The notes: a model not told the origin generated them from the letters alone. A stretch of DNA of 62,416 bases from Colwellia sp. (GCA_029938115.1 JAPYOP010000010.1:41787-104202), one strand, 5' to 3'; shown: positions 35,894 through 45,334, numbered from the stretch's first letter. Program-made: numbers and translations.

Positions 35894-38119
35894 ATGTTGC
35901 TTGGGCGTAAAAAAAGAAAACCCATTTCTATTCCCGATAAAAAGGTTGATGCTTGGCATTATACTACCTGTAATTATTGCTCTACTGGTTGTGTTATTGA
36001 ACTCGGCTTGAATAAAGAAAAAGAAATTGTCACTAGTCGTGGTCATGCTGGCGCAGATGTTAATCGCGGAAAACTATGTATTAAAGGTTTACTTGAGCAT
36101 GAACTTTTTGATAGTGCTGGCCGAGGAACAGAGCCACTGATACGTGAGCAACACTTTGAAGGATTTCAGCAGACAACATGGGATAACGCTTTAGATGTTA
36201 GTGCAGAAAAGATTAAAGAAATCCAGAAGAAACATGGCCGAGATGCCTTTGCAGTAGTGTCTACCGGACAATTATTAACAGAAGAGTTTTACACCTTAGG
36301 TAAACTAACCCGCGGCTGTATTGGCACCAACAATTATGATGGCAATACCACTTTGTGCATGGCATCAGCGGTAAGCGGTTATAAACGATCTTTCGGTTCA
36401 GATGGCCCACCCGGTTGTTATGATGACTTTGAACATACTCATTGTTTAATGGCGTTTGGCTCTAACTTGCCAGAGCAACACCCCATTATTTATTGGCGCT
36501 TAAAAGAAGCGTTAGAAAAACGAAAATTCCCACTGATTGTCGTAGACCCTCGTGTAACCATGCTAGCGCAATTTGCCGATATTCATTTGCCCATAACACC
36601 GGGCACTGACTGTGTATTAATTAATGCCATGATGCATGTCATCATCAACGAAAAACTACAAGATCAAGCCTATATTGATGCTCATACCCAAGGTTTTGAT
36701 GAAATTAAGCGCTTAGTTCAAGATTATGATCCTAAATCTGCACAGCATATTTGTGGTATAGATGAAGATACTATTCGTAGTGTCGCACGTTTATACGCCA
36801 AAGCGCCTGCAGCAATGAGTATTTGGACTATGGGCATTAATCAATCAACTCACGGCTCAGACGGTGTCGCCAATATCAACAATTTGAATTTGATCACCGG
36901 CAATATAGGCATAAAAGGTGGTACGAGTTTATCTATCACCGGTCAGTGTAATGCTATGGGTACGCGTGAATGGTCATCTTGTTCAGGTTTACCTGGATAT
37001 CGTTATTTAGAAAATAGCGATGATCGCCAAGAAATTGCAAAATTTTGGGGCATTGATTCCGAGTTTTTTCCTAAAAAACGCGGTTTAGCACAAACAGATA
37101 TTTTTTCTGCTATTGAAACAGGTGAAATCAAAGGCTTGTGGTTAATAGCCACCAACCCTATGACCTCAATGCCCAATACTGGTCGCATTCGTAAGATACT
37201 AGAGAAGCTAGACTTTCTTATAGTACAAGATGTTTATAGCGATGTAGAAACGAATCAATACGCTCATGTATATCTGCCCGCTTCTGTTTGGTCAGAAAAG
37301 GAAGGCTGTCATACCAATACTGAACGCCGTGTTAATTTGATCTCTAAAATTGTGCCTTGTTACGCTAACTCTAAGCCTGATTTATGGATTTTCAATCACA
37401 TGGCAAAGCGCTTTGACAATGGCAATATTATTCATTTTCCTGAATATGCGGAAGGTGCTTTTAACGAGATGAAGCAGCTATCTAAAGGCACTAACGCTTA
37501 TGGAGAGCAAAAAACCCTAGATATTTCAGGCATGAGTTATGAAAAAATAGTAAAAGCAAAAGGTATTCAATGGCCTTATAGCGAAAGCGACGATGATAAC
37601 CATGGTAGCTTAAAAGGTGCACCTCGTTTATATACTGATGGCAAATTCCAAACAAAATCAGGTAAGGCCAACTTAGTACCGGTATATTTTTATAATAATA
37701 ACGAACAGCCCTGTAAAGACTACCCGTTTTGGCTTAATTCAGGTCGCGTAGTTGAGCATTTTCATACCCGTACTCGTACCGGTAAAATAGGTAATTGTAA
37801 TAAATTTAGCCCGACGCCTTATATGGAGATGAACCCAGATGCAGCTAAAGAGTTAGGGGTAAAACATCAAAGTTACGTACGTTTAACCAGCCGTCGTGGT
37901 GACAGCGTGGTGATGGTGCAATTAACGCAACGTGTTCCGCGCAACATGGTGTTTGTACCTTTTCACTTTCATGATTGTGTTAATCGCTTAACCCTTGGTT
38001 TACTCGACCCACACTCACGACAGCCAGCATTCAAACAAGGTTCGGTACGTATTGAAGTGCTTGATGAATCACAGCAAAGAGAAGCAGCACAACTTAATGT
38101 TGATCGTCGCGAATATTAG
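35894..38119 (+). CDS. Molybdopterin oxidoreductase, NapA/NasA-like, without Tat signal
   Basis: A 741-residue Mo-bisMGD enzyme. The 4Fe-4S ligands are C26/C29/C33/C62 (CNYCSTGC...KLCIKG). The likely Mo ligand is Cys155 in TTLCMASAVSGYKRSFG, a context very close to the periplasmic and assimilatory nitrate reductases (NapA HCMASAV). GCYDDFE and FGSNLPEQHPI also match that group. The C-terminal MopB domain ends with HTRTRTGK and VPFHFHD. There is no twin-arginine signal, so the protein should stay in the cytoplasm. It is followed 12 bases later by a fused iron-sulfur/membrane subunit, so electrons probably come from quinol, or pass to it if the enzyme runs as an oxidase. The substrate is not known; nitrate or formate are possibilities only. 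Confidence 0.85.
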   Translation: MLLGRKKRKPISIPDKKVDAWHYTTCNYCSTGCVIELGLNKEKEIVTSRGHAGADVNRGKLCIKGLLEHELFDSAGRGTEPLIREQHFEGFQQTTWDNALDVSAEKIKEIQKKHGRDAFAVVSTGQLLTEEFYTLGKLTRGCIGTNNYDGNTTLCMASAVSGYKRSFGSDGPPGCYDDFEHTHCLMAFGSNLPEQHPIIYWRLKEALEKRKFPLIVVDPRVTMLAQFADIHLPITPGTDCVLINAMMHVIINEKLQDQAYIDAHTQGFDEIKRLVQDYDPKSAQHICGIDEDTIRSVARLYAKAPAAMSIWTMGINQSTHGSDGVANINNLNLITGNIGIKGGTSLSITGQCNAMGTREWSSCSGLPGYRYLENSDDRQEIAKFWGIDSEFFPKKRGLAQTDIFSAIETGEIKGLWLIATNPMTSMPNTGRIRKILEKLDFLIVQDVYSDVETNQYAHVYLPASVWSEKEGCHTNTERRVNLISKIVPCYANSKPDLWIFNHMAKRFDNGNIIHFPEYAEGAFNEMKQLSKGTNAYGEQKTLDISGMSYEKIVKAKGIQWPYSESDDDNHGSLKGAPRLYTDGKFQTKSGKANLVPVYFYNNNEQPCKDYPFWLNSGRVVEHFHTRTRTGKIGNCNKFSPTPYMEMNPDAAKELGVKHQSYVRLTSRRGDSVVMVQLTQRVPRNMVFVPFHFHDCVNRLTLGLLDPHSRQPAFKQGSVRIEVLDESQQREAAQLNVDRREY

Positions 38120-38131
38120 TTAGGAATAGCA

Positions 38132-40153
38132 ATGAACCAAGTGATAAAAAACAATTCATTAAAAGCAGCGCCCGCGGTAGAAGTTTACGATCCTAAAACC
38201 CTTTCAAATCATAAACAAAATGGTGATAGTGCCGAACAGCAAAATCGCTCTAATCATTGGCAAGTACGTAGCCAAGAACAAGATTATGCCTTCCTTACTG
38301 ATAAAGTTTCTTCTGAAGAGCAGATCAAAGAAAACCGTTATGGACAACTTATTGATTTAGTAGATTTAAGCGGTGAGCCAGCACAGCGCTCAATGTTTAT
38401 TAACGAAAACCCAGAAGTTGGCACTAATCCTAACCGTAATAAACAGCATGGATTTTTCTTCACTGCCGATAATTGTATTGGTTGTCATGCCTGTGAATCA
38501 GCCTGTTCAGAAAAAAATGATAACCCTGCTCATTTAGCCTTTAGATCGGTAGGTTATGTTGAAGGGGGCTCTTACCCTGATTACAAACGCATGAATATTT
38601 CGATGGCTTGTAATCATTGTGACGATCCTGTTTGCTTAAAAGGTTGCCCTACCGGTGCCTACACAAAACACGCAGAATATGGAGCAGTATTGCAAGACCC
38701 TGAAACCTGCTTTGGCTGTGGTTATTGCACTTGGGTTTGCCCATACAATGCCCCGCAATTAGACCCCGTAAAAGGGCAAGTATCTAAATGTAATATGTGT
38801 GTTGACCGTTTAGAAGTTGGTTTAAAACCGGCTTGCGTTTCTGCCTGCGTTGGCAACGCACTTGATTTTGGTGTTATAGAAAACACACCAGAAAATCGTG
38901 AACAATGCAAAACCAGTATCCCGGGCTTTCCAGATCCTGAAATAACCCATCCTAATATTCGTTTTCAACAGATAAAAGACTTACCTAATGAAATGACCCG
39001 AACCGATGCTATACCGGTTAAATATCATAAAGACAAACAAGGTAATTATAAACCAGTTGTTGATCAAAAAGCGGGTGTCGCCAAGCATTGGAATTTTACT
39101 CGCTTGAACTCTCGTGAAAACCCTTTAGTACTATTCACCCTTTTCGCCCAAGCCGCGTTAGGAACTTTTGCTATTCCTTTTATTGCGGCATTACTAGGTA
39201 TTGACTCACTCACTAATTTTGTCGATTCTGATATGTTTTTACCGTTAACTATTACTGCTTTAGTCATGACTAGTTTCGCACTATTGATGAGCGTAACCCA
39301 CCTTGGAAAACCCATGCGCTTTTATCGTGGCTTTAATAACTTGCGTTATTCTCCAATGGCTCGGGAAGGTTTAGGTTTAGCACTGTTTAGCGCTGGCTGT
39401 GGGTCAACTGCGCTATTCGCCTTACCCAGTAATACTTGGTTAGTCGACTTTACCTTGCAAACATTCGATTTAGACTTAGTTAACTTAACCCAAGCACTAC
39501 CTTTAAAAACCATGATAACTGCCTCGGGCATATTTACCTTAATAGCTGGTGCCGCTGGTTTATTCTACATGAATAAATGCTATCAAATTAAAGCTCGACC
39601 TTTTTGGAATCATCGACAAACTGCCACCGCTTTTGTTGGTAATAGCTTATCCTTAGGCGCACTGGTAGCAGGCGTTATTGTACTGAGTACCTTATTAATT
39701 ATGGGCATAGCGATTACTGATGCTGTATTAGTCTTTGCCAGTATATTTACTGTAGGTTTAGTGATTGAAGCGCTAGGTTTAATTATTCATAACAATGATT
39801 TAAACCGTAGTGACAATGAAGGCGGTGCGGCGCATTATGTGCAATGCACCACTTTTGGCAAAACTTATTTACTGCGTAATTGGCTATTAGGATTAAATAT
39901 TACCATCGCAATTATTTTATTAACGCTACAATTTTTAGATATCACTAGCTCAACATTATTAGTGCCGTGGTTAATTTTAGCCTTATTAAATTGTTTTACT
40001 GCACTTGTTGGCAGAGCATTATTCTATATTTTAGTAATACCAACCACTATGCCTGGCGCCTTCTTTTGGAAGAATAAGAGCTTTGAAGAACATGCACGTG
40101 ATACCGGTTTAGCCGATAATCCAGCAACGGGTGTCGCGCCGCTAGCTCATTAG
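38132..40153 (+). CDS. Fused DmsB-like four-cluster ferredoxin and DmsC-like membrane anchor
   Basis: A 673-residue fusion. Residues 1-100 are an unassigned polar extension. Residues 105-250 are a DmsB/NrfC-type domain with sixteen cluster-ligand Cys in four groups: 115/118/121/125, 160/163/168/172, 193/196/199/203 and 220/223/235/239. After a linker, residues about 335-660 contain eight or so membrane helices of the DmsC quinol-anchor type, with THLGKPMRFYRGF and SPMAREG. In most DMSO-reductase-like enzymes these are two genes. The iron-sulfur part has no export signal, matching the Tat-less catalytic subunit just upstream, so the complex is predicted to face the cytoplasm. Confidence 0.85.
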   Translation: MNQVIKNNSLKAAPAVEVYDPKTLSNHKQNGDSAEQQNRSNHWQVRSQEQDYAFLTDKVSSEEQIKENRYGQLIDLVDLSGEPAQRSMFINENPEVGTNPNRNKQHGFFFTADNCIGCHACESACSEKNDNPAHLAFRSVGYVEGGSYPDYKRMNISMACNHCDDPVCLKGCPTGAYTKHAEYGAVLQDPETCFGCGYCTWVCPYNAPQLDPVKGQVSKCNMCVDRLEVGLKPACVSACVGNALDFGVIENTPENREQCKTSIPGFPDPEITHPNIRFQQIKDLPNEMTRTDAIPVKYHKDKQGNYKPVVDQKAGVAKHWNFTRLNSRENPLVLFTLFAQAALGTFAIPFIAALLGIDSLTNFVDSDMFLPLTITALVMTSFALLMSVTHLGKPMRFYRGFNNLRYSPMAREGLGLALFSAGCGSTALFALPSNTWLVDFTLQTFDLDLVNLTQALPLKTMITASGIFTLIAGAAGLFYMNKCYQIKARPFWNHRQTATAFVGNSLSLGALVAGVIVLSTLLIMGIAITDAVLVFASIFTVGLVIEALGLIIHNNDLNRSDNEGGAAHYVQCTTFGKTYLLRNWLLGLNITIAIILLTLQFLDITSSTLLVPWLILALLNCFTALVGRALFYILVIPTTMPGAFFWKNKSFEEHARDTGLADNPATGVAPLAH

Positions 40154-40175
40154 TAATATTTTAGAGAAAGTAATC

Positions 40176-40574
40176 ATGTTAGAGCACATCGAAGACACCT
40201 TAAATAAAAGTTGCTTAATTGGCCTAAGTTATTTTACAAGGCAAGGAGAGCAGCTTAAACAAAATATACTTGCGGGACGAGTTGTTAAGGTAGACAGTGA
40301 AGTGGGCATAACCGTTGAGCTATTCACAAAAGATAAATCGCAAGGTGCCCTCTTTATTTTACCAACCAATTTATCCTGTTGGTTCAATGCGCCTAAGGGG
40401 GATTTTCATACTAGCCAAACAGGTATAAAAATCACCAACCCTGACTACTTAGTCACTTGGGATATATTTCAATCAAAAGAACAGGGTAGTGATTCTGCGA
40501 AAGAGAAGCCACAAAATAGCGAGCAGCAATGGTGGCAATGGCGACCAAGAACCCAGTCGCCTAATGTTGGTTAA
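40176..40574 (+). CDS. Small protein of the Mo-enzyme operon, unknown function
   Basis: A 132-residue soluble protein 22 bases after the fused subunit, on the same strand, and ahead of a strong terminator. The body looks like a small beta-barrel (CLIGLSYFTRQGEQ, AGRVVKVDSEVGITVELF) and the C-terminus is Gln/Trp-rich (QQWWQWRPR). No TorD/NarJ-type chaperone features are visible. Its place suggests a role in assembly or regulation of the oxidoreductase, by inference only. Confidence 0.7.
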   Translation: MLEHIEDTLNKSCLIGLSYFTRQGEQLKQNILAGRVVKVDSEVGITVELFTKDKSQGALFILPTNLSCWFNAPKGDFHTSQTGIKITNPDYLVTWDIFQSKEQGSDSAKEKPQNSEQQWWQWRPRTQSPNVG

Positions 40575-40615
40575 ACCTAAAAATTTAAGCAATTAAATAT
40601 CAGTATATTAGAAAC

Positions 40616-40641
40616 AAAAAAGCAGCCACAGCTGCTTTTTT
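40616..40641. terminator. Bidirectional terminator between the Mo-enzyme operon and fabY
   Basis: AAAAAAGCAGC (40616-40626) and GCTGCTTTTTT (40631-40641) form a perfect 11-bp stem with a 4-base loop. Runs of A before and T after the stem allow use from both strands, serving the plus-strand operon (ends 40574) and the minus-strand ketoacyl synthase (ends 40660). Confidence 0.92.
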
Positions 40642-40659
40642 CAATCAATAACCGCAAGT

Positions 40660-42555
40660 TTATACCATATCAGCAAACGGGTTTTCTGTTGGTAAAGCAA
40701 CGGCATGTTTAAACTCAGCAAAAGTTAAGCTATCGCCATTTATTTCAATAGCACTTTCATCGAGTAAACCTTCGCCAAATTTGTAGATAATATCAAATTC
40801 ACCTTGGTTAGCACGTTGGCGGTAAACATTTTGGGCTTGTTCAACTTCAATTAACTTTTGCTGATAGTCATTCATCGCTGCTTCGCCATAACGTTTAGAC
40901 ATCATAGCTAGAGTTACTTTAGGTGAAAATACCGCCGCAGTTGCGTTATTACCACCAAAGCCTTTCGAGTTGATAAAGGCTACATCCATATCACCACAAT
41001 GCCAGTGATCTGTGGCAATATTTAAACGCTCGTTGTGCACGTCATCGGCAACTTTATCAATAGTGGTAACACCGGGCATAATGTTGTCACTAAAAATCCC
41101 TAATGCCATCGCCATTTGATCGCCACTTGCAGGGCCAATAGTATGTCCAACAAAAGCTTTTGGCGCAGCAACAGGCCAGTTGGTAATATCGAAACTTGCA
41201 GCAATGCGATCATAGATTAATGATTCTGTCACACGGTTTTGCGGCGTGCTTGAACCATGCGCTAAAATAAAGCTGCGTTCTTGCAGTGACTCTTTACCTA
41301 ATACGCTTTGAGCCAAGGCTACTGATTTTGCCATGGTAATATAATTACCCGGTCCTGGTGCGGTGATAGATTTTTTATAACCATCAGCGTTAACAAAAAC
41401 ATCGGCAACTGACGCCAAAATTTTAGCGCCCATTTCCATTGCCAGAGCATCATCCATTAATACAACAAACTGAGCTCCTTCACCGATAGTAAAACCACAG
41501 TTATCACCAAAAGGACGGCTTGTACGACGATGATCTGCTGTCTCGCTATTATCTAGTTTTTTCAAACCTGATTCATTAGCCAAAGCACTCATGTTGCCAA
41601 AACCTTCAATAACTTCAGGGGTAATTGGTGCTTCGGCGCTACCTACTACAGCAACACGAATTCTCCCTGCTTGCATGTCTTGCACTGCTGAGCGCAAGTT
41701 ATATAAAAAAGTAGCACAAGCGCCAGAAGAAGAGAAAGTTGTACCAACATTACCAGTAACATAAGCATTGATGAAATCAGTCGACATAGTATTTAACCCT
41801 AATGCTAACTGTTTTGTGCTAACACGAGAGCCAGACAAACGGCTTTTCAACAAGCCACCTAAGCCCTCTTGTTGCATTTGTCCTACTACAGAGGCTGAGT
41901 ATGTTCCTACTTGATCTGGGCTTATTTTATCTAAAATAGCATCCCATTCAATGCCTGTTGAGCGAATAGCATCGGTTGCCGCAAAGATGGTGGCTTGTAA
42001 ACCACGCGGTTGATAGCGACTATTATAAAGAGCGCCCGGCTCAAATCCTGTTGGCATTTGTCCTGCAGCTTTAATAGGGTTATCGCGATAAGCATCATGA
42101 GAAATAGTTAAGTGCTCTGGAATTTCAACACTCACTCTACCCTCGCCTAAATCGGTCACTTGCCATGCATGCGGTAAAGGGTGCGGTAATTCTTTCGCGC
42201 GTAATTCAAAACAAATGTTTTTATCTATAGGGCGAACATGCATTTTTTGATGCCAATGGGTGGCATCAACATCAAAGTGATTTTTTTCAATTTTTCGAAT
42301 TAATGTGCCATCAAGTATTTGCTGACCCAATTTAGCTTCAATTTCATCAGCGGTAATGACCTCACCCTGCTGATCAACTAATTGACCATTATCAAAAGAA
42401 ACTAACTTCATTAAACTGGCTAAACCGACGAAGGTTTCTTGACGCGCTTCATCATTAATTTTATCTATAACAATGCGGCGAAAGCCTTGATGAAATGATG
42501 TACGACCAGCGGCGTTAATACCACCCATGCCAATAACTACAGGTAATGATGTCAT
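40660..42555 (-). CDS. fabY: Beta-ketoacyl-ACP synthase, FabY-like
   Basis: A 631-residue thiolase-fold condensing enzyme. The catalytic triad is visible as C280 (SSSGACATFLYNL), H433 (LAHGSSTPQNR) and H471 (VGHTIGPASGDQ). It is about 200 residues longer than FabB or FabF and starts MTSLPVVIGMGGINAAGRTSFHQGFRR. Length and N-terminus resemble P. aeruginosa FabY (about 634 residues), which condenses acetyl-CoA with malonyl-ACP to start fatty-acid synthesis. The FabY name is inferred from length and recalled N-terminus. It is divergent from a GlxA-type regulator 131 bases away. Confidence 0.8.
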   Translation of the reverse strand: MTSLPVVIGMGGINAAGRTSFHQGFRRIVIDKINDEARQETFVGLASLMKLVSFDNGQLVDQQGEVITADEIEAKLGQQILDGTLIRKIEKNHFDVDATHWHQKMHVRPIDKNICFELRAKELPHPLPHAWQVTDLGEGRVSVEIPEHLTISHDAYRDNPIKAAGQMPTGFEPGALYNSRYQPRGLQATIFAATDAIRSTGIEWDAILDKISPDQVGTYSASVVGQMQQEGLGGLLKSRLSGSRVSTKQLALGLNTMSTDFINAYVTGNVGTTFSSSGACATFLYNLRSAVQDMQAGRIRVAVVGSAEAPITPEVIEGFGNMSALANESGLKKLDNSETADHRRTSRPFGDNCGFTIGEGAQFVVLMDDALAMEMGAKILASVADVFVNADGYKKSITAPGPGNYITMAKSVALAQSVLGKESLQERSFILAHGSSTPQNRVTESLIYDRIAASFDITNWPVAAPKAFVGHTIGPASGDQMAMALGIFSDNIMPGVTTIDKVADDVHNERLNIATDHWHCGDMDVAFINSKGFGGNNATAAVFSPKVTLAMMSKRYGEAAMNDYQQKLIEVEQAQNVYRQRANQGEFDIIYKFGEGLLDESAIEINGDSLTFAEFKHAVALPTENPFADMV

Positions 42556-42686
42556 GCGAAAAACCTAATTAAATATCAAACAATAAATCTAATGCAGTTA
42601 GTTTATCGTTAAGCCAAAAATAATAATAAGCAATAACAGCCATAAAATATGCCATAATGGCCAAAAGACACTGATTTAGATTAAAC

Positions 42687-43724
42687 ATGCCCTTAAGTAG
42701 AAAAAATATTGCGCAAGCAAAGCACTTACACGTTGGTTTGGTAATTTATCAACATGTGCTTGCTACTGGTTTAACTCTGCCATTAGAGATGTTATTAGCA
42801 GGTGAAGCTTTTGCTCGACGTTATGATAAATCAACAATGAAATTGAAAACTCAGCTAGTTAGCCAAAGAGATAAAGCGGTTACCTCCCGTGCTGGCATAA
42901 AATTTTTTCCTGATGTTATCCTAGACAACCTTGCTGCTGATGAATCATACCTACCCGACATTATTTTAGTGCCAAGCTTGTGGCGCAATCCAAGGCCGGT
43001 ATTGAAGCAGCATGCAAAGCTAATTGCCTGGTTAAAACACTGTTGGCAACAAGGCTCTACTTTACTTGCTGTTGGTACAGGGGTCTGCTTTTTAGCCGAG
43101 TCAGGTTTACTTGATGATCATAGTGCAACCACTCATTGGCATTACGTTGAGCAGTTCAAGCGTGATTATCCTAAAGTAGAGCTTAAACCCGACTTTTTCA
43201 TCACCCAATCAGAGCGCATATTTTGTGCGGCGAGTTTGAATTCTTTGGCCGATATTATTGTTCATTTAATTGGTCAAGCCTATGGGCGTTCTGCGGCACA
43301 AAATGTCGAGCGAAATTTTTCTCATGAAATTAGAAAACCTTATGAAGAACAGCGTTATTTAGAAGGTGCGGTTGACAGACATGCTGATGAATTAATAGCG
43401 CAAATTCAGTTTTGGCTACGGACTAATTTAAGTAGTGACATTAGCTTAGCTGAATTAGCAGAGCAGTTTGGTCTAAGTCAGCGATCTTTTACTCGACGCT
43501 TTAAAATGGCAACAGCTATTCGCGCAACAGAATATTGGCAACAGTTACGTATAGAAACAGCCAAGGATTTACTATCATCGAGTAACTTATCAATACAAGA
43601 GATTGCTTACCATGTTGGCTATCATGATCAGGGACATTTAACACGCTTGTTTAAGCAAAATTTAGCCTTAACACCAAAAGATTATCGTGCCATGGTAAGA
43701 AAGAAACTATTTAGTCAAAGCTAA
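42687..43724 (+). CDS. GlxA family AraC-type transcriptional regulator
   Basis: A 345-residue regulator. Residues 12-200 form a DJ-1/PfpI-like domain (HVGLVIYQHVLATGLTLPLEML..., LLAVGTGVCFLAESGLLDD), with Cys in the nucleophile-elbow position. Residues 235-340 are two AraC helix-turn-helix motifs (SLAELAEQFGLSQRSFTRRFK and SIQEIAYHVGYHDQGHLTRLFK). GlxA proteins sense small metabolites, but the ligand here is unknown. Divergence from fabY makes that gene a possible target; this is inference from position. Confidence 0.88.
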   Translation: MPLSRKNIAQAKHLHVGLVIYQHVLATGLTLPLEMLLAGEAFARRYDKSTMKLKTQLVSQRDKAVTSRAGIKFFPDVILDNLAADESYLPDIILVPSLWRNPRPVLKQHAKLIAWLKHCWQQGSTLLAVGTGVCFLAESGLLDDHSATTHWHYVEQFKRDYPKVELKPDFFITQSERIFCAASLNSLADIIVHLIGQAYGRSAAQNVERNFSHEIRKPYEEQRYLEGAVDRHADELIAQIQFWLRTNLSSDISLAELAEQFGLSQRSFTRRFKMATAIRATEYWQQLRIETAKDLLSSSNLSIQEIAYHVGYHDQGHLTRLFKQNLALTPKDYRAMVRKKLFSQS

Positions 43725-43794
43725 TGCTTGTCAGATTACTCAAGCTTAGGCAGAATAACCCCGTCCAAATTAAATTTAATTATCAGAGAATAAA

Positions 43795-44439
43795 ATGAGC
43801 GAACAATTATCTACTGCCCTGTCAATGGCACAGAAGCAAATCAATCAAATGTTAACCATGCAAGATGCAATGAACTCTCGCGTTAGCGAAACGTGGCGGA
43901 GCAATGGTTACGAATGGTATCGCGCCATTTGGGTTGAGTGTGCTGAAATGTTAGATCACCATGGCTGGAAATGGTGGAAACATCAAGAAATTGACATTGC
44001 TCAGGTGCAACTTGAATTGGTAGATATTTTTCACTTTGGTCTAAGTTTACGTCTTATGACAGGTGCTAGTGTTGAAGCAATCTCTAGTAAACTTGCTAAA
44101 GAATTACACCAAGGTACTGCTGAAAATGATTTTAAAATAGCGTTAGAAAATTTAGCCTCTGCCGCTGTAACTAATAAAGCTTTTGATGCTAAAGCGTTAG
44201 CTGACTGTATGTCTTTAATGAATATGGATTTAGATGAGCTATTTCGCCAGTATGTTGGAAAAAACACATTAAACTTTTTCCGTCAAGATCACGGCTACAA
44301 AGATGGTAGTTATATTAAAATTTGGCACGGCGAAGAAGACAATGAAGTATTAGCTAATTTAGTTAACACACTTGACGCTGGTGCCGATGATTTCCAACAA
44401 CAGCTCTATACTGCGCTTGAAGAAAAGTATCCAAACTAA
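43795..44439 (+). CDS. Dimeric dUTP diphosphatase (dUTPase_2, MazG-like fold)
   Basis: A 214-residue all-alpha NTP pyrophosphatase. The metal-binding signature is seen in EWYRAIWVECAEMLDHHGWKWW and QVQLELVDIFHFGLSLR (ExxE then ExxD), and further in FFRQDHGYKDGSYIKIWHGEEDN. This matches the dimeric dUTPase family rather than trimeric Dut. It converts dUTP to dUMP, keeping uracil out of DNA and providing dUMP for thymidylate. A usual trimeric dut gene may exist elsewhere in the genome. It appears monocistronic, with 70 bases ahead of it after the regulator gene. Confidence 0.9.
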   Translation: MSEQLSTALSMAQKQINQMLTMQDAMNSRVSETWRSNGYEWYRAIWVECAEMLDHHGWKWWKHQEIDIAQVQLELVDIFHFGLSLRLMTGASVEAISSKLAKELHQGTAENDFKIALENLASAAVTNKAFDAKALADCMSLMNMDLDELFRQYVGKNTLNFFRQDHGYKDGSYIKIWHGEEDNEVLANLVNTLDAGADDFQQQLYTALEEKYPN

Positions 44440-44560
44440 AATCAGTTACAAGTTAATAGTTACGGGTAACGAAGAACGTTGCTGAGAGGTGAGGAACAGA
44501 ACGTCTCAAGTGCACAACATAACTAGCTACTCGAAACTATAATATCGAAACTTCCCGTCT

Positions 44561-44578
44561 TTGGCACAAATTCTGCTT
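44561..44578 (+). promoter_or_regulatory. Candidate sigma-54 promoter
   Basis: TTGGCACAAATTCTGCTT fits the RpoN consensus YTGGCACNNNNNTTGCW with one mismatch, and the GG and GC dinucleotides are exactly ten bases apart, as required. It points toward the DUF2726 gene whose start is 74 bases downstream. A palindrome CTTAAT-CATT-ATTAAG overlaps its downstream end, and CGCTTT/AAAGCG arms follow. No enhancer-binding activator gene is adjacent. Confidence 0.65.
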
Positions 44579-44651
44579 AATCATTATTAAGTAAGCGCTT
44601 TGTTCAGTTTATTGGATAAAGCGTCAAGAATTTGAATCGCCGGAGTTATTT

Positions 44652-45302
44652 ATGGAACTTATTTTATTTGCTTTACTCAGCCTAGTTGTCATTGTAGGTG
44701 TATTAGCAAGCCGTTTAAACGACAACAGTTTTCCTTTCCCTTTTGATAGTAAACCTTCAGTCTTTACTCCTGCAGAAAAAAACTTTCAGAACTTGCTAGA
44801 GCAAGCGATGGGATATAAGTATCGTATAATCAATCGTGTAAAACTCGCTGATATAGTGACCATTCGTAATGGTGTTTCTAACAAAGCGAGTCAAAACGCT
44901 GTTACTAATGCCGAAGGCAAGTATCTCGATTTTGTTATTTGCGAACGTGATAGCATGAAGCTGCTAGGCGTAATTGATCTTGTGGATACTCAAGGTAAAG
45001 GTTACAAAATTAAAAAAGACTGGTTTGTTAGTGGCGCACTTGAAGCGGCATCAATTCCACACCTTAGAATAAAGGTTAAAGCTAATTATACTTTAGATGA
45101 AATTAGAGCCTGTATTAATTCGCGTTTATTAGGTAATAGCTCACCTTTACCTAAAGTTAAGGGGAAAATAATCCCAGCGGCTATGGTAAAAGCTCGACCA
45201 AAAAAGACTGGGGTTTTAAGCCAAACTGCTGCACAAGCACAATTGTCACCGCACATGTCAGGTCAATTATCAGGACAAGCTATTCCGGCTTTGCCTCATT
45301 AA
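44652..45302 (+). CDS. DUF2726 domain protein, membrane-anchored
   Basis: A 216-residue protein with one N-terminal membrane helix (MELILFALLSLVVIVGVLAS), then a DUF2726 domain (residues about 38-160: FTPAEKNFQNLLEQAMG, RVKLADIV, KYLDFVICERDSMKLLGVIDLVD, KKDWFVSGALEAASIPHLRI). DUF2726 has a restriction-endonuclease-like fold; the D..E/Q-x-K-like residues are suggested by LDFVICE...VIDLVD, but the catalytic set is not certain. The tail is Ala/Gln/Ser-rich. A sigma-54 promoter candidate lies upstream. Function unknown. Confidence 0.8.
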   Translation: MELILFALLSLVVIVGVLASRLNDNSFPFPFDSKPSVFTPAEKNFQNLLEQAMGYKYRIINRVKLADIVTIRNGVSNKASQNAVTNAEGKYLDFVICERDSMKLLGVIDLVDTQGKGYKIKKDWFVSGALEAASIPHLRIKVKANYTLDEIRACINSRLLGNSSPLPKVKGKIIPAAMVKARPKKTGVLSQTAAQAQLSPHMSGQLSGQAIPALPH

Positions 45303-45334
45303 TACCAAGTAAATTATCCTTATAGATAAAAATA

